Shown here one piece after another: positions 1 to 8,182 of a stretch of DNA of 64,000 bases. Position 1 is the first letter of the stretch; each line of letters starts with the position of its first letter. Source of the stretch: an uncultured Clostridia bacterium (lineage in GTDB: Bacteria > Bacillota > Clostridia > Christensenellales > Borkfalkiaceae); assembly GCA_947628675.1 (NCBI GenBank), contig CANRAR010000001.1:124001-188000 (forward strand), given 5' to 3'. Under the pieces are notes generated by a model that was given only the letters and a program-made list of their open reading frames with translations, was not told where the DNA came from and did no database searches. The position numbers were made by a program, and so were the translations under genes.

Positions 1-2
1 GC

Positions 3-1208
3 GAAATTTTTGCCGTGCGCCTCTTGCCGCTCGGCGGCTACTGCGCCTTCCACGGCGAGGACGGGCTCGACGAGGAGGACAAACAGCCCGCCGAAAAGCC
101 TGCCGAAGAAGCCGCAAAAGCAGCCGCGCCCGAGGGCGAAGAGGGGAGGGCGGACGCCGGAGCGGACGAGCCCGAAAAGTTCAAAAACGAGGAAACGCTG
201 CTGATTTTGCCGCCTCCTCCGGCGGAAAACACATCGGAAAACGCGGCGGAAAATTCCACGGAAAATGTGGAGGAGAATGCGGCGGCGGAGCCTTTCTCCG
301 AAGAGAAAAACGCCGGGGCGGTCGCGCCCGAAAAACCCAAAAAGCGGGACTGGAACGACGACGGCACGTTTACCCGCATGAAGCCGTGGAAGCGCATCGT
401 CGTGCTCGTGGCGGGCGCGCTCATGAACTACCTCTTGGCGCTATTTCTCATTGCGCTGTGCTTCGGCATCTACGGGCAGCGGGTGTTGGAACTCTACGGC
501 GTCGCCGAGGACGGGGCGTATGCCTCGATGTCCTTCCGAGAGGGGGACAGAATTTTGGCGGCGGACGGACGGCGCATCTATCTTACGAGCGACCTCGCCC
601 GCGCCCTCAACGGCTGTGAGGCGGGCGACGAGATGGAGTTCCTCGTCTCCCGTGTGCAGGAGGACGGCTCGAGAAGGGAGGAGCGCATCACGGTGAAACT
701 GCGCGGGGCGGTCTCCCTCAAGAACAGCGCCGACTACACGGGCGTGTGGAGTGCGCTGGGCGCGGGCATCGAGACGCGCGAGGACGGCAGGTATTACACG
801 GTGCGCACCGTGAACTACCAATGCGGTTTTTTCGAGACGGTGGGGCACTCCTTTGTGTATTCCTTCAAGATCGCGGGGTCTATTTTCCGCGTCATCGGCG
901 AACTTTTTACGGGCAGGCTGGGCTTAAATGCCCTCGGCGGCCCCGTGACGACCATCCGCACGACGGCCTCCGTCGCCTCGCAGGGCTTCCAGAGTTTTTT
1001 GGAGATCGCGGGGTTCATCGGGGTCAACCTCGCCGTGTTCAATCTCTTGCCCATCCCCGCCCTCGACGGCAGTAAGGTGGTGTTCACCGCCATCGAATGG
1101 GTGCGCGGCAGACCCATTTCCCGCAAGATCGAGGCCATTATCCACGCGGTGGGGTTTGTGCTTCTCATCGGGTTCGCCATTCTGGTGGACGTGTTGCAAT
1201 TTATTTGA
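3..1208 (+). CDS. rseP: RIP metalloprotease RseP/site-2 protease (5' end missing)
   Basis: This is an M50-family intramembrane zinc protease that cleaves membrane-bound substrates such as anti-sigma factors. The frame is open to the left edge, so the N-terminal HExxH helix lies outside the window; the listed GTG at 15 is internal. Visible parts are the conserved PLGGY segment, a transmembrane helix after WKRIVVLVAGALMNYLLA, a PDZ domain, and the second metal-site motif NLLPIPALDG followed by the last helices. Between PLGGY and the first visible helix lies a Glu/Ala/Pro-rich insert of about 95 residues, longer than I expect for the family. A hairpin terminator follows. Confidence 0.93.
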   Translation, partial: EIFAVRLLPLGGYCAFHGEDGLDEEDKQPAEKPAEEAAKAAAPEGEEGRADAGADEPEKFKNEETLLILPPPPAENTSENAAENSTENVEENAAAEPFSEEKNAGAVAPEKPKKRDWNDDGTFTRMKPWKRIVVLVAGALMNYLLALFLIALCFGIYGQRVLELYGVAEDGAYASMSFREGDRILAADGRRIYLTSDLARALNGCEAGDEMEFLVSRVQEDGSRREERITVKLRGAVSLKNSADYTGVWSALGAGIETREDGRYYTVRTVNYQCGFFETVGHSFVYSFKIAGSIFRVIGELFTGRLGLNALGGPVTTIRTTASVASQGFQSFLEIAGFIGVNLAVFNLLPIPALDGSKVVFTAIEWVRGRPISRKIEAIIHAVGFVLLIGFAILVDVLQFI

Positions 1209-1225
1209 GGGGGAAACGGAATGGA

Positions 1226-1255
1226 AAAGCCCGAGGTCGTTGGACTTCGGGCTTT
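1226..1255. terminator. Bidirectional hairpin terminator between rseP and the toxin gene
   Basis: A 13-bp stem (AAAGCCCGAGGTC pairing with GACTTCGGGCTTT, loop GTTG) has an A-run on one side and a T-run on the other. It lies between convergent genes and could stop transcription from both. Confidence 0.7.
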
Positions 1256-1272
1256 CGCTTTGCGCCATGGTT

Positions 1273-1584
1273 TTACAGGATCTCTTGGTAATTCTGCATT
1301 CCGTACAGCACACGGACGACTTGAATTTCTTCATCCTTGACGCGGAAGAACGCGATGTAATTGTTGACGACGAGTTTGCGCAAGGTCTTATCCTTTACAT
1401 ACTCGTTGTCGATGCGCGGGCAACTTTCGGGGAAGGCGCAGACGGTTGCAAATGCCTTTTCGAAATCGTCGATCTGATGGAGCGCCGCGGTCGGATTTTT
1501 CAGTTCCTCGGCGATATAGGCGAAAATGTTCTCCATGTCTGCTTGCGCCAAGGGGAAGATCTTCAGGCGGTAACTATTTTGCAT
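1273..1584 (-). CDS. RelE/ParE-family toxin
   Basis: This 103-residue protein looks like a ParE/RelE-fold toxin of a type II toxin-antitoxin system. It has the usual layout: an N-terminal LxxAxxDMxxI helix, a basic/aromatic middle (LRKLVVNNYIAFFRV), and a C-terminal VVRVLYGMQNY strand. It overlaps the upstream antitoxin gene by 11 bp, as expected for translational coupling. RelE members act on ribosome-bound mRNA and ParE members on gyrase; the sequence alone does not say which applies. I infer it is intact, since length and all core elements are present. Confidence 0.88.
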   Translation of the reverse strand: MQNSYRLKIFPLAQADMENIFAYIAEELKNPTAALHQIDDFEKAFATVCAFPESCPRIDNEYVKDKTLRKLVVNNYIAFFRVKDEEIQVVRVLYGMQNYQEIL

Positions 1585-1849
1585 ATTTTTCCCTCATGGA
1601 GCCGAAAAAATTTTCTCCGTCCATGGGCACGGCGCCCTGTTCGATGTCCTCGAGCCCCGCGTTCAAAAGGGCTGCCGCCTGCATTTTGGCGAACATTTCT
1701 TCATACAGTTTTACGCTCATCATCACCGCTTCGCCGTACCCGTTCTTGGTGATGACGATAGGAACGGGGCTCTCCTTGCAGGTTTTCATGATATTTGCGG
1801 TGTTTTTCAGTTCATTGACGGGCAAAATTTTGGGCAAAGGTTGCGTCAC
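1574..1849 (-). CDS. Phd/YefM-family antitoxin
   Basis: This 91-residue protein is the antitoxin partner of the ParE/RelE toxin. The N-terminal half (LPVNELKNTANIMK, then PIVITKNGYGEAVMMS) is the Phd/YefM DNA-binding fold, which represses its own operon. The C-terminal tail would wrap the toxin. The start is a GTG preceded by GGGAGG. The promoter just upstream matches consensus exactly, which suggests strong transcription unless the complex represses it. A TGGTA/TACCA inverted repeat spanning the -10 (1871-1900) is a possible operator. Confidence 0.88.
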   Translation of the reverse strand: MTQPLPKILPVNELKNTANIMKTCKESPVPIVITKNGYGEAVMMSVKLYEEMFAKMQAAALLNAGLEDIEQGAVPMDGENFFGSMREKYAK

Positions 1850-1891
1850 GGTTTTTTCCTCCCGATAGAATGGTACTCTTATTGTGGCCTT

Positions 1892-1920
1892 ATTATACCA
1901 TAATTTATGCGCAGTGTCAA
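1892..1920 (-). promoter_or_regulatory. Consensus promoter of the toxin-antitoxin operon
   Basis: On the minus strand the sequence reads TTGACA, 17 bp, TATAAT, a perfect housekeeping-sigma consensus. It is placed to transcribe the antitoxin and then the toxin. Confidence 0.85.
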
Positions 1921-2147
1921 CGGGTTGCGTGATTTTTGAGAGAAATGAAGAGGGACACGTTTCTCTCGCGCGGGACGGACGCGCAGCGAGTGAATGACGG
2001 GGGCAGAGCGCGGGCGGCGGCTACTTCGCGGCTTTGCCGCTCGTGCCGCGCTTAGTAGACGAATAGTGCGCACGGGGCAGAATGACGCGGAGGACGGGCA
2101 AAGCCGCGGGGCGCAGAAATTTTCATGCAAAATTTTGTGCGCGGGTA
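1921..2147. other. Gene-free stretch with decayed hairpin repeat
   Basis: No credible gene is seen here. The stretch is rich in imperfect GC palindromes and contains GCAGAATGACGCG near 2083, the end motif of the dispersed GA-hairpin elements found elsewhere in the window. It looks like a decayed copy. Confidence 0.5.
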
Positions 2148-2176
2148 TTGTCTTTCAAGGAAAAATGTGGTAGAAT
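2148..2176 (+). promoter_or_regulatory. Promoter of the NifU-like/GGGtGRT pair
   Basis: The hexamers are TTGTCT and TAGAAT with a 17-bp spacer. They sit about 40 bp upstream of the start codon at 2219, which is preceded by a CGGAGGA ribosome binding site. Confidence 0.75.
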
Positions 2177-2218
2177 AGGAAACGGTAGATAGCCAAAATT
2201 TTTCGGAGGATTCATCTT

Positions 2219-2920
2219 ATGCAATATTCACGCGAAGTGGAAGAGATGACCTGCATCGCAAAGGGCCCGTGGCACGACCCCGCGCCCATCCCCGAAGAGG
2301 GAAAATGGGTGTGCGCGAAGCAGATCACCGACATCAGCGGCTTTACCCACGGCATCGGTTGGTGCGCGCCGCAGCAGGGCGCCTGCAAACTTACGCTCAA
2401 TGTGAAAAAGGGCGTCATCGAAGAGGCTCTCATTGAGACCATCGGGTGCTCGGGCATGACGCATTCCGCCGCCATGGCCGCGGAAATTCTGCCCCACAAG
2501 ACCATCTTGGAGGCGCTCAACACCGACCTCGTATGCGACGCCATCAACACCGCCATGCGCGAACTGTTCCTTCAGATCGTGTACGGCAGGACGCAGTCGG
2601 CCTTCTCCGACGACGGGCTCGTCGTGGGCGCGGGGCTGGAAGATTTGGGCAAGGGGCTTCGCTCGCAGGTCGGCACTATGTACGGCACCGCCAAGAAGGG
2701 CGTTCGCTATCTCGAGATGGCGGAAGGGTACGTCACCCGCCTCGCCCTCGACAAGGACGATCAGGTTTGCGGCTACGAATTTGTCTCCCTCGGCAAGATG
2801 ACCGACTTCATCAAGAAGGGCGCGGAGCCCAACGAGGCGTGGACGAAGGCGATGGGGCACTACGGCAGATTTACGCCGGAGCAGGGCGCGGTGAAGTACA
2901 TCGACCCCCGCAAAGAATAA
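2219..2920 (+). CDS. NifU-like iron-sulfur scaffold-family protein (partner of GGGtGRT protein)
   Basis: The 233-residue protein has a NifU/IscU N-terminal-like segment: a Cys in GWCAPQQGAC, a Cys in the ETIGCSGMTHSAAMAAE helix start, and LVCDAINTAMRELFLQ, consistent with a scaffold fold. The C-terminal 90 residues are not familiar. In my recollection this gene is nearly always found directly upstream of a GGGtGRT protein in Clostridia and other anaerobes, as here. Its true role is unknown. Spacing to the next gene is 11 bp with an AAGGAGG site, so the two are surely cotranscribed. Confidence 0.75.
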   Translation: MQYSREVEEMTCIAKGPWHDPAPIPEEGKWVCAKQITDISGFTHGIGWCAPQQGACKLTLNVKKGVIEEALIETIGCSGMTHSAAMAAEILPHKTILEALNTDLVCDAINTAMRELFLQIVYGRTQSAFSDDGLVVGAGLEDLGKGLRSQVGTMYGTAKKGVRYLEMAEGYVTRLALDKDDQVCGYEFVSLGKMTDFIKKGAEPNEAWTKAMGHYGRFTPEQGAVKYIDPRKE

Positions 2921-2931
2921 GGAGGCGCAAC

Positions 2932-3933
2932 ATGGCTTTGTTTGAAGGTTATGAGAGAAGGATCGATAAAATCAACAAGACGCTCAAAGAATACGGCATC
3001 CAATCGATAGAGGAATGCCGCGACATCTGCCTTTCCAAGGGCGTGGATTGCGAGAAACTCGTGCGCGGCACCCAGCCCATCTGCTTTGAGAACGCCGTTT
3101 GGGCTTACACCGTGGGCGCGGCCATCGCCATCAAGAAGGGCTGCACCAAGGCCGCGGACGCCGCCGCCGCCATCGGCATCGGGCTGCAATCGTTCTGCAT
3201 CCCCGGCTCCGTCGCCGAGAACAGGCAGGTAGGCCTCGGGCACGGGAATCTCGGCAAGATGCTCCTCTCCGAGGAGACGGAGTGCTTCTGCTTCCTCGCG
3301 GGGCATGAGAGTTTCGCCGCCGCCGAGGGCGCCATCTCCATTGCGATGAACGCCAACAAGGTGCGCAAGAACCCGCTGCGCGTCATCCTCAACGGCCTCG
3401 GCAAGGATGCGGCGTTCATCATCTCCCGCATCAACGGCTTCACCTACTGCGAGACGGTGTTCGACCCCTACACCGAAACCGTGAAAGTGACCAAGGAAGT
3501 CGCCTACTCGGACGGCCCCCGCGCCAAAGTGAAGTGCTACGGCGCCGACAACGTGCCCGAGGGCGTCGCCATTATGAAACTCGAGAAGGTGGGCGTCTCC
3601 ATTACGGGCAACTCCACCAACCCGACGCGCTTCCAGCACCCCGTCGCGGGCACCTACAAGAAGTGGTGCGTGGAGAACGGCGTGAAGTACTTCTCCGTCG
3701 CCTCGGGCGGCGGCACGGGCAGGACGCTCCACCCCGACAACATGGCTGCGGGGCCTTCCTCCTACGGCATGACGGACACGATGGGCAGAATGCACTCCGA
3801 CGCGCAGTTTGCGGGCTCCTCCTCGGTGCCTGCGCACGTCGAGATGATGGGGCTCATCGGCATGGGGAACAACCCTATGGTTGGTGCGACGGTTGCCGTC
3901 GCCGTTGCCGTCCAAGAGGGCATGGCGAAATAA
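2932..3933 (+). CDS. GGGtGRT protein (conserved, function unknown)
   Basis: This 333-residue protein carries the family's name-giving motif ASGGGTGRTLHP near residue 265 and ends in a Gly/Ala-rich MVGATVAVAVAVQEGM segment. The ORF track runs it from 2446, but the ATG at 2932 follows AAGGAGG and gives the expected N-terminus (MALFEGYERRIDKIN). Several conserved Cys residues (CRDICLSKGVDC, CFCFLAGHES) would suit a metal cofactor. The family has no assigned reaction. Its fixed linkage to a NifU-like scaffold suggests an iron-sulfur or other metal role, which is inference. Confidence 0.85.
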   Translation: MALFEGYERRIDKINKTLKEYGIQSIEECRDICLSKGVDCEKLVRGTQPICFENAVWAYTVGAAIAIKKGCTKAADAAAAIGIGLQSFCIPGSVAENRQVGLGHGNLGKMLLSEETECFCFLAGHESFAAAEGAISIAMNANKVRKNPLRVILNGLGKDAAFIISRINGFTYCETVFDPYTETVKVTKEVAYSDGPRAKVKCYGADNVPEGVAIMKLEKVGVSITGNSTNPTRFQHPVAGTYKKWCVENGVKYFSVASGGGTGRTLHPDNMAAGPSSYGMTDTMGRMHSDAQFAGSSSVPAHVEMMGLIGMGNNPMVGATVAVAVAVQEGMAK

Positions 3934-3950
3934 AACAGAGAACAATCGAG

Positions 3951-3976
3951 ACAGCCGCGCCCGAGGGCGCGGCTGT
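3951..3976 (+). terminator. Hairpin after the GGGtGRT gene
   Basis: A perfect 12-bp GC-rich stem (ACAGCCGCGCCC) closes on a two-base loop. No T-run follows, so this is a weak intrinsic terminator or an mRNA 3'-end hairpin. Confidence 0.5.
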
Positions 3977-4011
3977 TATCCGTAACGGTGTTTGAAAGCG
4001 GTGCGAAACCG

Positions 4012-4040
4012 TTGACAAATGATGGGGAGCCCGTGATAAA
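4012..4040 (+). promoter_or_regulatory. Promoter of the lipoprotein-galK-galE operon
   Basis: TTGACA is followed after 17 bp by GATAAA (an alternative -10, TAAAAT, lies 2 bp further on). It sits just upstream of an AGGGGGGAGG site and the ATG at 4063. Confidence 0.7.
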
Positions 4041-4062
4041 ATAGAGAAAAAGGGGGGAGGAT

Positions 4063-5196
4063 ATGAAGGCGATCGCGTGTTTGGTTCTTGCAACGATGAT
4101 GGCGGCGGGGATGTCGCTATTTTCCGCCTGCGGCTCGGAGGGGCAGACCCCCTCCGCAAACGACGCGCAGGCGGCGATCGGCGCGGTGCTTCCCGAAGCC
4201 GACCCCGAGAAGGAGCGCGCGCCCGCTTCCGATGAGGAAAAACGCGCGCCCGAGGAGACAAGTGAAGCGCCCGCGCCCGACGGGGAAGCGCCCGCGCCTG
4301 AGGTTTCGCCCCTTGCCGCGTTGGAGGCGGTTCGGCTCGACACGGCGTTCGGCGATCCCGCGGAGGCGGAGTGGGCGTACGCGTTGCAGGTTGCCGCGGC
4401 GCTCTCGGCGGGGTATTCCTTCCGCCTGATGTCGGAACTCAGCGGCAAGGAAAAATTTTATGCGGGGCTCGCGGCGGAGGTGACGCTTGCCGACACGCTC
4501 GGCATACGGGCTTCGGAGAATAGTCCGCTCGGGTTCGACCTCTTCGGCGGCGGCACGGCGGGGCTTGCCTTCTCCTATACCTGCCCCAAGTCGGACGCCG
4601 CGCCCACCCAAAAGAACTACGAGGCGGGATTTTATCACGACGGTGATTTGATATGGTACGCGCGCGAGGGAGAGAAGAAGAGCATCGACATTTCGGCGGT
4701 CTCTTCCTATCTCGCCGCGGCGGCGGGGAGCGAGGTTTACGCCCGCATCATAGAGGCCGCCGAGACCATTCCCGCAGAACTCGAAAAGGGGCTCTCCCTC
4801 CGCGTGGGCGTGGAGAAACTCATCGACCTCGGCTTTGCCGTCGCCATCGATGATTCGGCGGGGCTTACGGTACATATCACGGCGGGGAAGGGGTTCTTTA
4901 CCGATCTTCTCAACGACGCGCTCGAGCAATTTCTGCCCGCCGAATGGCTCAAATATATCCCGCGCGCCGATTTCCGCTACACCTCCACCGACCTCGATAT
5001 TACGGTGGCGTTCGACGAGAAGGGGCTGTTCAGGGAATACACCGTACAAAACGACGTGGCGCTCGGGCTCTCGCTCGAAGTGAGGGGGCTGTTCCTGTGC
5101 GAGAGCACGGTGCAAACGGGCGGCTCGTTCTCGGTGACGGCATTGGACGAAGTGCCTGCGCATTGGGCGGAGGATGAAGGTGACGGCGCTCTGTGA
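4063..5196 (+). CDS. Predicted lipoprotein, function unknown
   Basis: The 377-residue product begins with a lipoprotein signal peptide ending LFSAC at Cys23, so it should be anchored to the outer face of the membrane. An acidic Pro/Ala/Glu-rich linker (about residues 25-85) precedes a globular domain with alternating hydrophobic strands that I do not recognise. The last 23 bp overlap the start of galK, suggesting translational coupling. A sugar-related role is possible from this context but nothing in the sequence shows it. Confidence 0.7.
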   Translation: MKAIACLVLATMMAAGMSLFSACGSEGQTPSANDAQAAIGAVLPEADPEKERAPASDEEKRAPEETSEAPAPDGEAPAPEVSPLAALEAVRLDTAFGDPAEAEWAYALQVAAALSAGYSFRLMSELSGKEKFYAGLAAEVTLADTLGIRASENSPLGFDLFGGGTAGLAFSYTCPKSDAAPTQKNYEAGFYHDGDLIWYAREGEKKSIDISAVSSYLAAAAGSEVYARIIEAAETIPAELEKGLSLRVGVEKLIDLGFAVAIDDSAGLTVHITAGKGFFTDLLNDALEQFLPAEWLKYIPRADFRYTSTDLDITVAFDEKGLFREYTVQNDVALGLSLEVRGLFLCESTVQTGGSFSVTALDEVPAHWAEDEGDGAL

Positions 5197-6331
5197 TGCG
5201 TTCCGCGCCCTGTTCGGGGCGCCCGAAAAAGTTTTTTGCGCCGCGGGGCGGGTCAACCTCATCGGCGAGCACGTCGATTACTGCGGCGGAAAGGTGCTGC
5301 CCGCAGCGCTCTCCCTCAACTGCCGCGTGGCGGTGCGCAGGAACGGCACGAATACCCTGCGCCTTGCGGCGACCGACCTTGCGGGGGTCGTGACCGTTGA
5401 CCTCGCGCGGACGGAAAGTTACCGCGGCCTTCCTTGGGGCAACTATCAGGCGGGCGTGGCGCACGAGATGGTGCGCGCGGGGTACAACCTCGTCGGGTGC
5501 GACCTTCTCTATGACTGCACGGTGCCGTTCGGGGCGGGGCTCTCCTCCTCGGCCGCCATCGAAGTGGCGACGGCGTACGCCCTCGCAATGATGGGCGGGA
5601 ACCCCGTGGATAAGGTGGCGCTCGCCCTCCTCTCAAAGCGGGCGGAGAACGAATACTGCGGCGTGAACTGCGGCATCATGGATCAATTTGCCGCGGCAAA
5701 CGGTGTGCGGGGACACGCGATGCTCCTCGACTGCGCGACGCTCGAATGCGAGCAGGTGCCGCTCGATTTACGGGACTGTGTGCTCGTGCTCGCGGACAGC
5801 GGAAAGCGGCATTCTCTCGCGGCGGGCGGGTACAACGAGCGGCGGGCGGAGACGGAAGCGGCGCTTGCCCTTCTCAAACGAAAATTGCCCGTGGAGCGGT
5901 TGGCGCAGGTGACACCCGCGGAATTGGAGACGCAGAAAAGTTTGCTTCCGCCCGTGCTGTATCGGCGGGCGCGGCACGTCGTTACGGAGTGCGCGCGGGT
6001 GGAGCGGAGCGTTTCTGCACTCAAAAGGGGGGACTTGGCGGCGTTCGGGCAACTTTTGAACGCCTCGCATACTTCCCTCAAGGAGGACTACGAGGTGACG
6101 GGCCCCGAACTCGACGCCCTCGCGGAGGCGGCATGGCAGCGGGAGGAGTGCCTCGGTGCGCGCATGACGGGCGCGGGGTTCGGCGGGTGCACCGTGAATC
6201 TCGTGAAGAAGGACAAGGTTTCCGCCTTTATTGAGGCAGTGGGTAGAATTTATACGGAAAAAACGGGGCGCAAGGCGGCGTTTTACGTCGCCGAGACGGC
6301 CGACGGCATTTCCGGGGAGGACATACTATGA
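5174..6331 (+). CDS. galK: Galactokinase
   Basis: GalK phosphorylates alpha-D-galactose at C1 in the Leloir pathway. The 385-residue protein has all three GHMP-kinase signatures: the sugar-binding [12 protein letters not shown] at about residue 25, the ATP-binding [11 protein letters not shown] at about 117, and the C-terminal [11 protein letters not shown] at about 335. The start at 5174 lies inside the preceding lipoprotein gene with GGAGG close by. It overlaps galE by 4 bp. No galT is present in the window, so the uridylyltransferase must lie elsewhere or a different route is used. Confidence 0.96.
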   Translation: MKVTALCDAFRALFGAPEKVFCAAGRVNLIGEHVDYCGGKVLPAALSLNCRVAVRRNGTNTLRLAATDLAGVVTVDLARTESYRGLPWGNYQAGVAHEMVRAGYNLVGCDLLYDCTVPFGAGLSSSAAIEVATAYALAMMGGNPVDKVALALLSKRAENEYCGVNCGIMDQFAAANGVRGHAMLLDCATLECEQVPLDLRDCVLVLADSGKRHSLAAGGYNERRAETEAALALLKRKLPVERLAQVTPAELETQKSLLPPVLYRRARHVVTECARVERSVSALKRGDLAAFGQLLNASHTSLKEDYEVTGPELDALAEAAWQREECLGARMTGAGFGGCTVNLVKKDKVSAFIEAVGRIYTEKTGRKAAFYVAETADGISGEDIL

Positions 6332-7341
6332 AGGTACTTGTGACGGGCGGCGCGGGCTTCATCGGCTCGCATACCGCGGTGGAACTCTTGGAGGCGGGGC
6401 ACGAAGTGATCGTGGTGGATAACCTTTCGAACTCCTGCCGCGAGGCGCTCTCGCGCGTGGAGAAAATTACGGGCAAAAAGGTCATCTTCTACGAGAACGA
6501 CGTGCGCGACGCGGCGGCGATGGAACTCATCTTTTCGGCGCACGACATCGATTGGGTCATCCACTTTGCGGGGCTCAAGGCGGTGGGGGAGAGCGTCAGG
6601 GAGCCCATCGAATATTACGACAACAACCTCGTCTCGACGCTCGTCCTGTTGCAGACGATGAAGCGTCACAACGTGAAGCGCATCGTGTTCTCGTCCTCCG
6701 CGACGGTGTACGGCGAGCCCGAGCGGCTTCCCCTCGACGAAAATTGCCGCGTGGGCGGCACGACCAACCCCTACGGCACGAGCAAACTCATGCAGGAAAA
6801 TATTTTGCGCGACGTGTTTGTTTCGGACAAGGAGTGGAGCATCGTGCTTTTGCGTTATTTCAACCCCGTGGGCGCGCACGAGAGCGGGCTCATCGGCGAG
6901 GACCCCAAGGGCATCCCCAACAACCTCATGCCCTACGTGGCGCAGGTGGCGAGCGGGAAGTTACAGAAGATCGGCGTGTTCGGCAACGACTACCCCACCC
7001 CCGACGGCACGGGCGTGAGGGACTATATCCACGTCGTCGATCTTGCGAAGGGGCACGTCTGCGCCATTGAAAAGCTGAACGGGGCGGGGGTGCACGTTTA
7101 CAACCTCGGCACGGGCAACGGGTACAGCGTTTTGGAGATGATAAAGGCGTTCTCCGCTGCCTGCGGGAAGCAGTTGCCCTATGAGATAAAGCCGAGGCGG
7201 GCAGGGGACATTGCCGCGTGTTTTGCTTCTGCCGCGAAGGCGGAGAAGGAACTCGGCTGGAGGGCGGAACGGGGGCTTGAAGAGATGTGCCGCGACCAGT
7301 GGAATTGGCAGAGGAAGAACCCGAACGGGTATAATAAATAA
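6328..7341 (+). CDS. galE: UDP-glucose 4-epimerase
   Basis: GalE interconverts UDP-galactose and UDP-glucose with bound NAD. This 337-residue short-chain dehydrogenase/reductase has the Rossmann motif GGAGFIGSH at residue 7, the catalytic Ser in SSSATVYG, and YxxxK in [11 protein letters not shown]. Its length is standard for the family. It overlaps galK by 4 bp, so the two Leloir enzymes are translated together. It closes the operon, and a GA-hairpin repeat element follows directly. Confidence 0.96.
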   Translation: MKVLVTGGAGFIGSHTAVELLEAGHEVIVVDNLSNSCREALSRVEKITGKKVIFYENDVRDAAAMELIFSAHDIDWVIHFAGLKAVGESVREPIEYYDNNLVSTLVLLQTMKRHNVKRIVFSSSATVYGEPERLPLDENCRVGGTTNPYGTSKLMQENILRDVFVSDKEWSIVLLRYFNPVGAHESGLIGEDPKGIPNNLMPYVAQVASGKLQKIGVFGNDYPTPDGTGVRDYIHVVDLAKGHVCAIEKLNGAGVHVYNLGTGNGYSVLEMIKAFSAACGKQLPYEIKPRRAGDIAACFASAAKAEKELGWRAERGLEEMCRDQWNWQRKNPNGYNK

Positions 7342-7405
7342 GGGAATAAGATACTCTCGTTTGCGCCCGCGGCGGTTGCCGCGGGCGCAAACTCGGTATG
7401 AGGGA
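7341..7405 (-). repeat. GA-hairpin element, copy E1
   Basis: Read on the minus strand this is CCTCATACC, GA, a perfect 13-bp stem, GA, then GAGTATCTT. It shares both ends with copies E6 and E7 while its hairpin arms are unrelated in sequence. It sits just after galE and may also end that transcript, though no T-run follows. The rest of the 7342-7554 spacer holds nothing else I can name. Confidence 0.7.
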
Positions 7406-7554
7406 TAGGTAAAGCGATGGGGCGGCTATCCGCGGGGCGGGAAGCCGCCCCCTTTGTATTTCCATATCTTGTGGGGAGCGGCGGGATAAGACACAATTCG
7501 GGCGAAAAAGCGGGAAAAAGTCAAAAAATTTTTGCGAAAAGGGCGCGCAAATCC

Positions 7555-7583
7555 TTGACAATCTCCTTGACTTGGCGTAATAT
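7555..7583 (+). promoter_or_regulatory. Main promoter of the S10 ribosomal operon
   Basis: TTGACA and TAATAT are separated by 17 bp. The predicted start near 7590 leaves a leader of about 240 nt before rpsJ. Confidence 0.8.
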
Positions 7584-7589
7584 ATTTCA

Positions 7590-7790
7590 TGCTGTGTCAG
7601 TATGTCGTATTGTGCAGTATAGGGTTGAGACGGAAAGTTACTGAAAAATCGAGGTAGAAAGCCCCTCGGCAGATAATTCCCGTTGACAAGTGTGGGAGCG
7701 CGACTCCTGCGACGAACCGAGGCTTTTGCGAAAAACACCGCAAAAACGCGTGTTTTTTTGATGAAAATGCTTCGATACGCACGGATACGT
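7590..7790 (+). promoter_or_regulatory. Structured leader of the S10 operon with terminator-like hairpin
   Basis: CCTCGG at 7664-7669 can pair either with CGAGG at 7650-7654 or with CCGAGG at 7717-7722, so two folds exclude each other. A GGAG/CTCC hairpin lies between. Near the end, AAAAACAC at 7731 pairs with GTGTTTTT and runs into seven T residues (7753-7759), resembling an intrinsic terminator. This layout would suit attenuation by a ribosomal protein, as L4 does in enterobacteria, but the fold itself is my reading. Confidence 0.4.
7731..7759 (+). terminator. Candidate attenuator hairpin in the S10 leader
   Basis: The stem is ten base pairs with one bulged C, mostly A:T outside and GC inside, and is followed by TTTTTTT. 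It lies 74 bp before rpsJ, inside the operon leader rather than after a gene. Confidence 0.4.
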
Positions 7791-7818
7791 TGACACGGAA
7801 ATTCACAGTTCGTATAAA
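7790..7818 (+). promoter_or_regulatory. Second promoter-like sequence just before rpsJ
   Basis: TTGACA, 17 bp, TATAAA is a near-consensus match. The predicted start near 7825 falls after the AAGGAG of rpsJ, so transcripts from it would lack the ribosome binding site. It may be cryptic. Confidence 0.4.
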
Positions 7819-7832
7819 AAGGAGTAAGAAAA

Positions 7833-8132
7833 ATGGCAAGTCAGAAAATCAGGATCAAACTTTCGGCGTACGACCACGAACTCGTCGATCAAGCCGCGAG
7901 CCGCATCGTGGAGACGATGCAGAAGGGCGGCGCGAAAATTTCGGGTCCCATCCCGCTTCCCACGGAGCGCGAGATCGTCACCATCCTCCGCAGTCCCCAT
8001 AAAGATAAGGATTCGCGCGAGCAGTTCGAACTCCGCACCTACAAGCGCATCATCGACATCTATTCGCCCAACGCGAAGCTTCTCGACAGCATCCATCTTC
8101 CCGCGGGCGTCGATATCAAAGTGAAGTTGTAA
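7833..8132 (+). CDS. rpsJ: 30S ribosomal protein S10
   Basis: S10 is part of the 30S head and, in other bacteria, also pairs with NusB in antitermination. The 99-residue sequence is full length and typical, with [15 protein letters not shown] at the N-terminus and [16 protein letters not shown] in the long loop. It is the first gene of the ribosomal cluster and is preceded by AAGGAG. Fifty bases separate it from rplC. Confidence 0.98.
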   Translation: MASQKIRIKLSAYDHELVDQAASRIVETMQKGGAKISGPIPLPTEREIVTILRSPHKDKDSREQFELRTYKRIIDIYSPNAKLLDSIHLPAGVDIKVKL

Positions 8133-8182
8133 TACTGCAAATAGCGGTATTCACGATAAAACAAAAGGAGTGAACTTTATCC

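Noticed and set aside
2860-3945. A 361-residue minus-strand ORF over the GGGtGRT gene
   Set aside because: Antisense shadow of a well-conserved gene; low-complexity His/Arg/Gly-rich translation.
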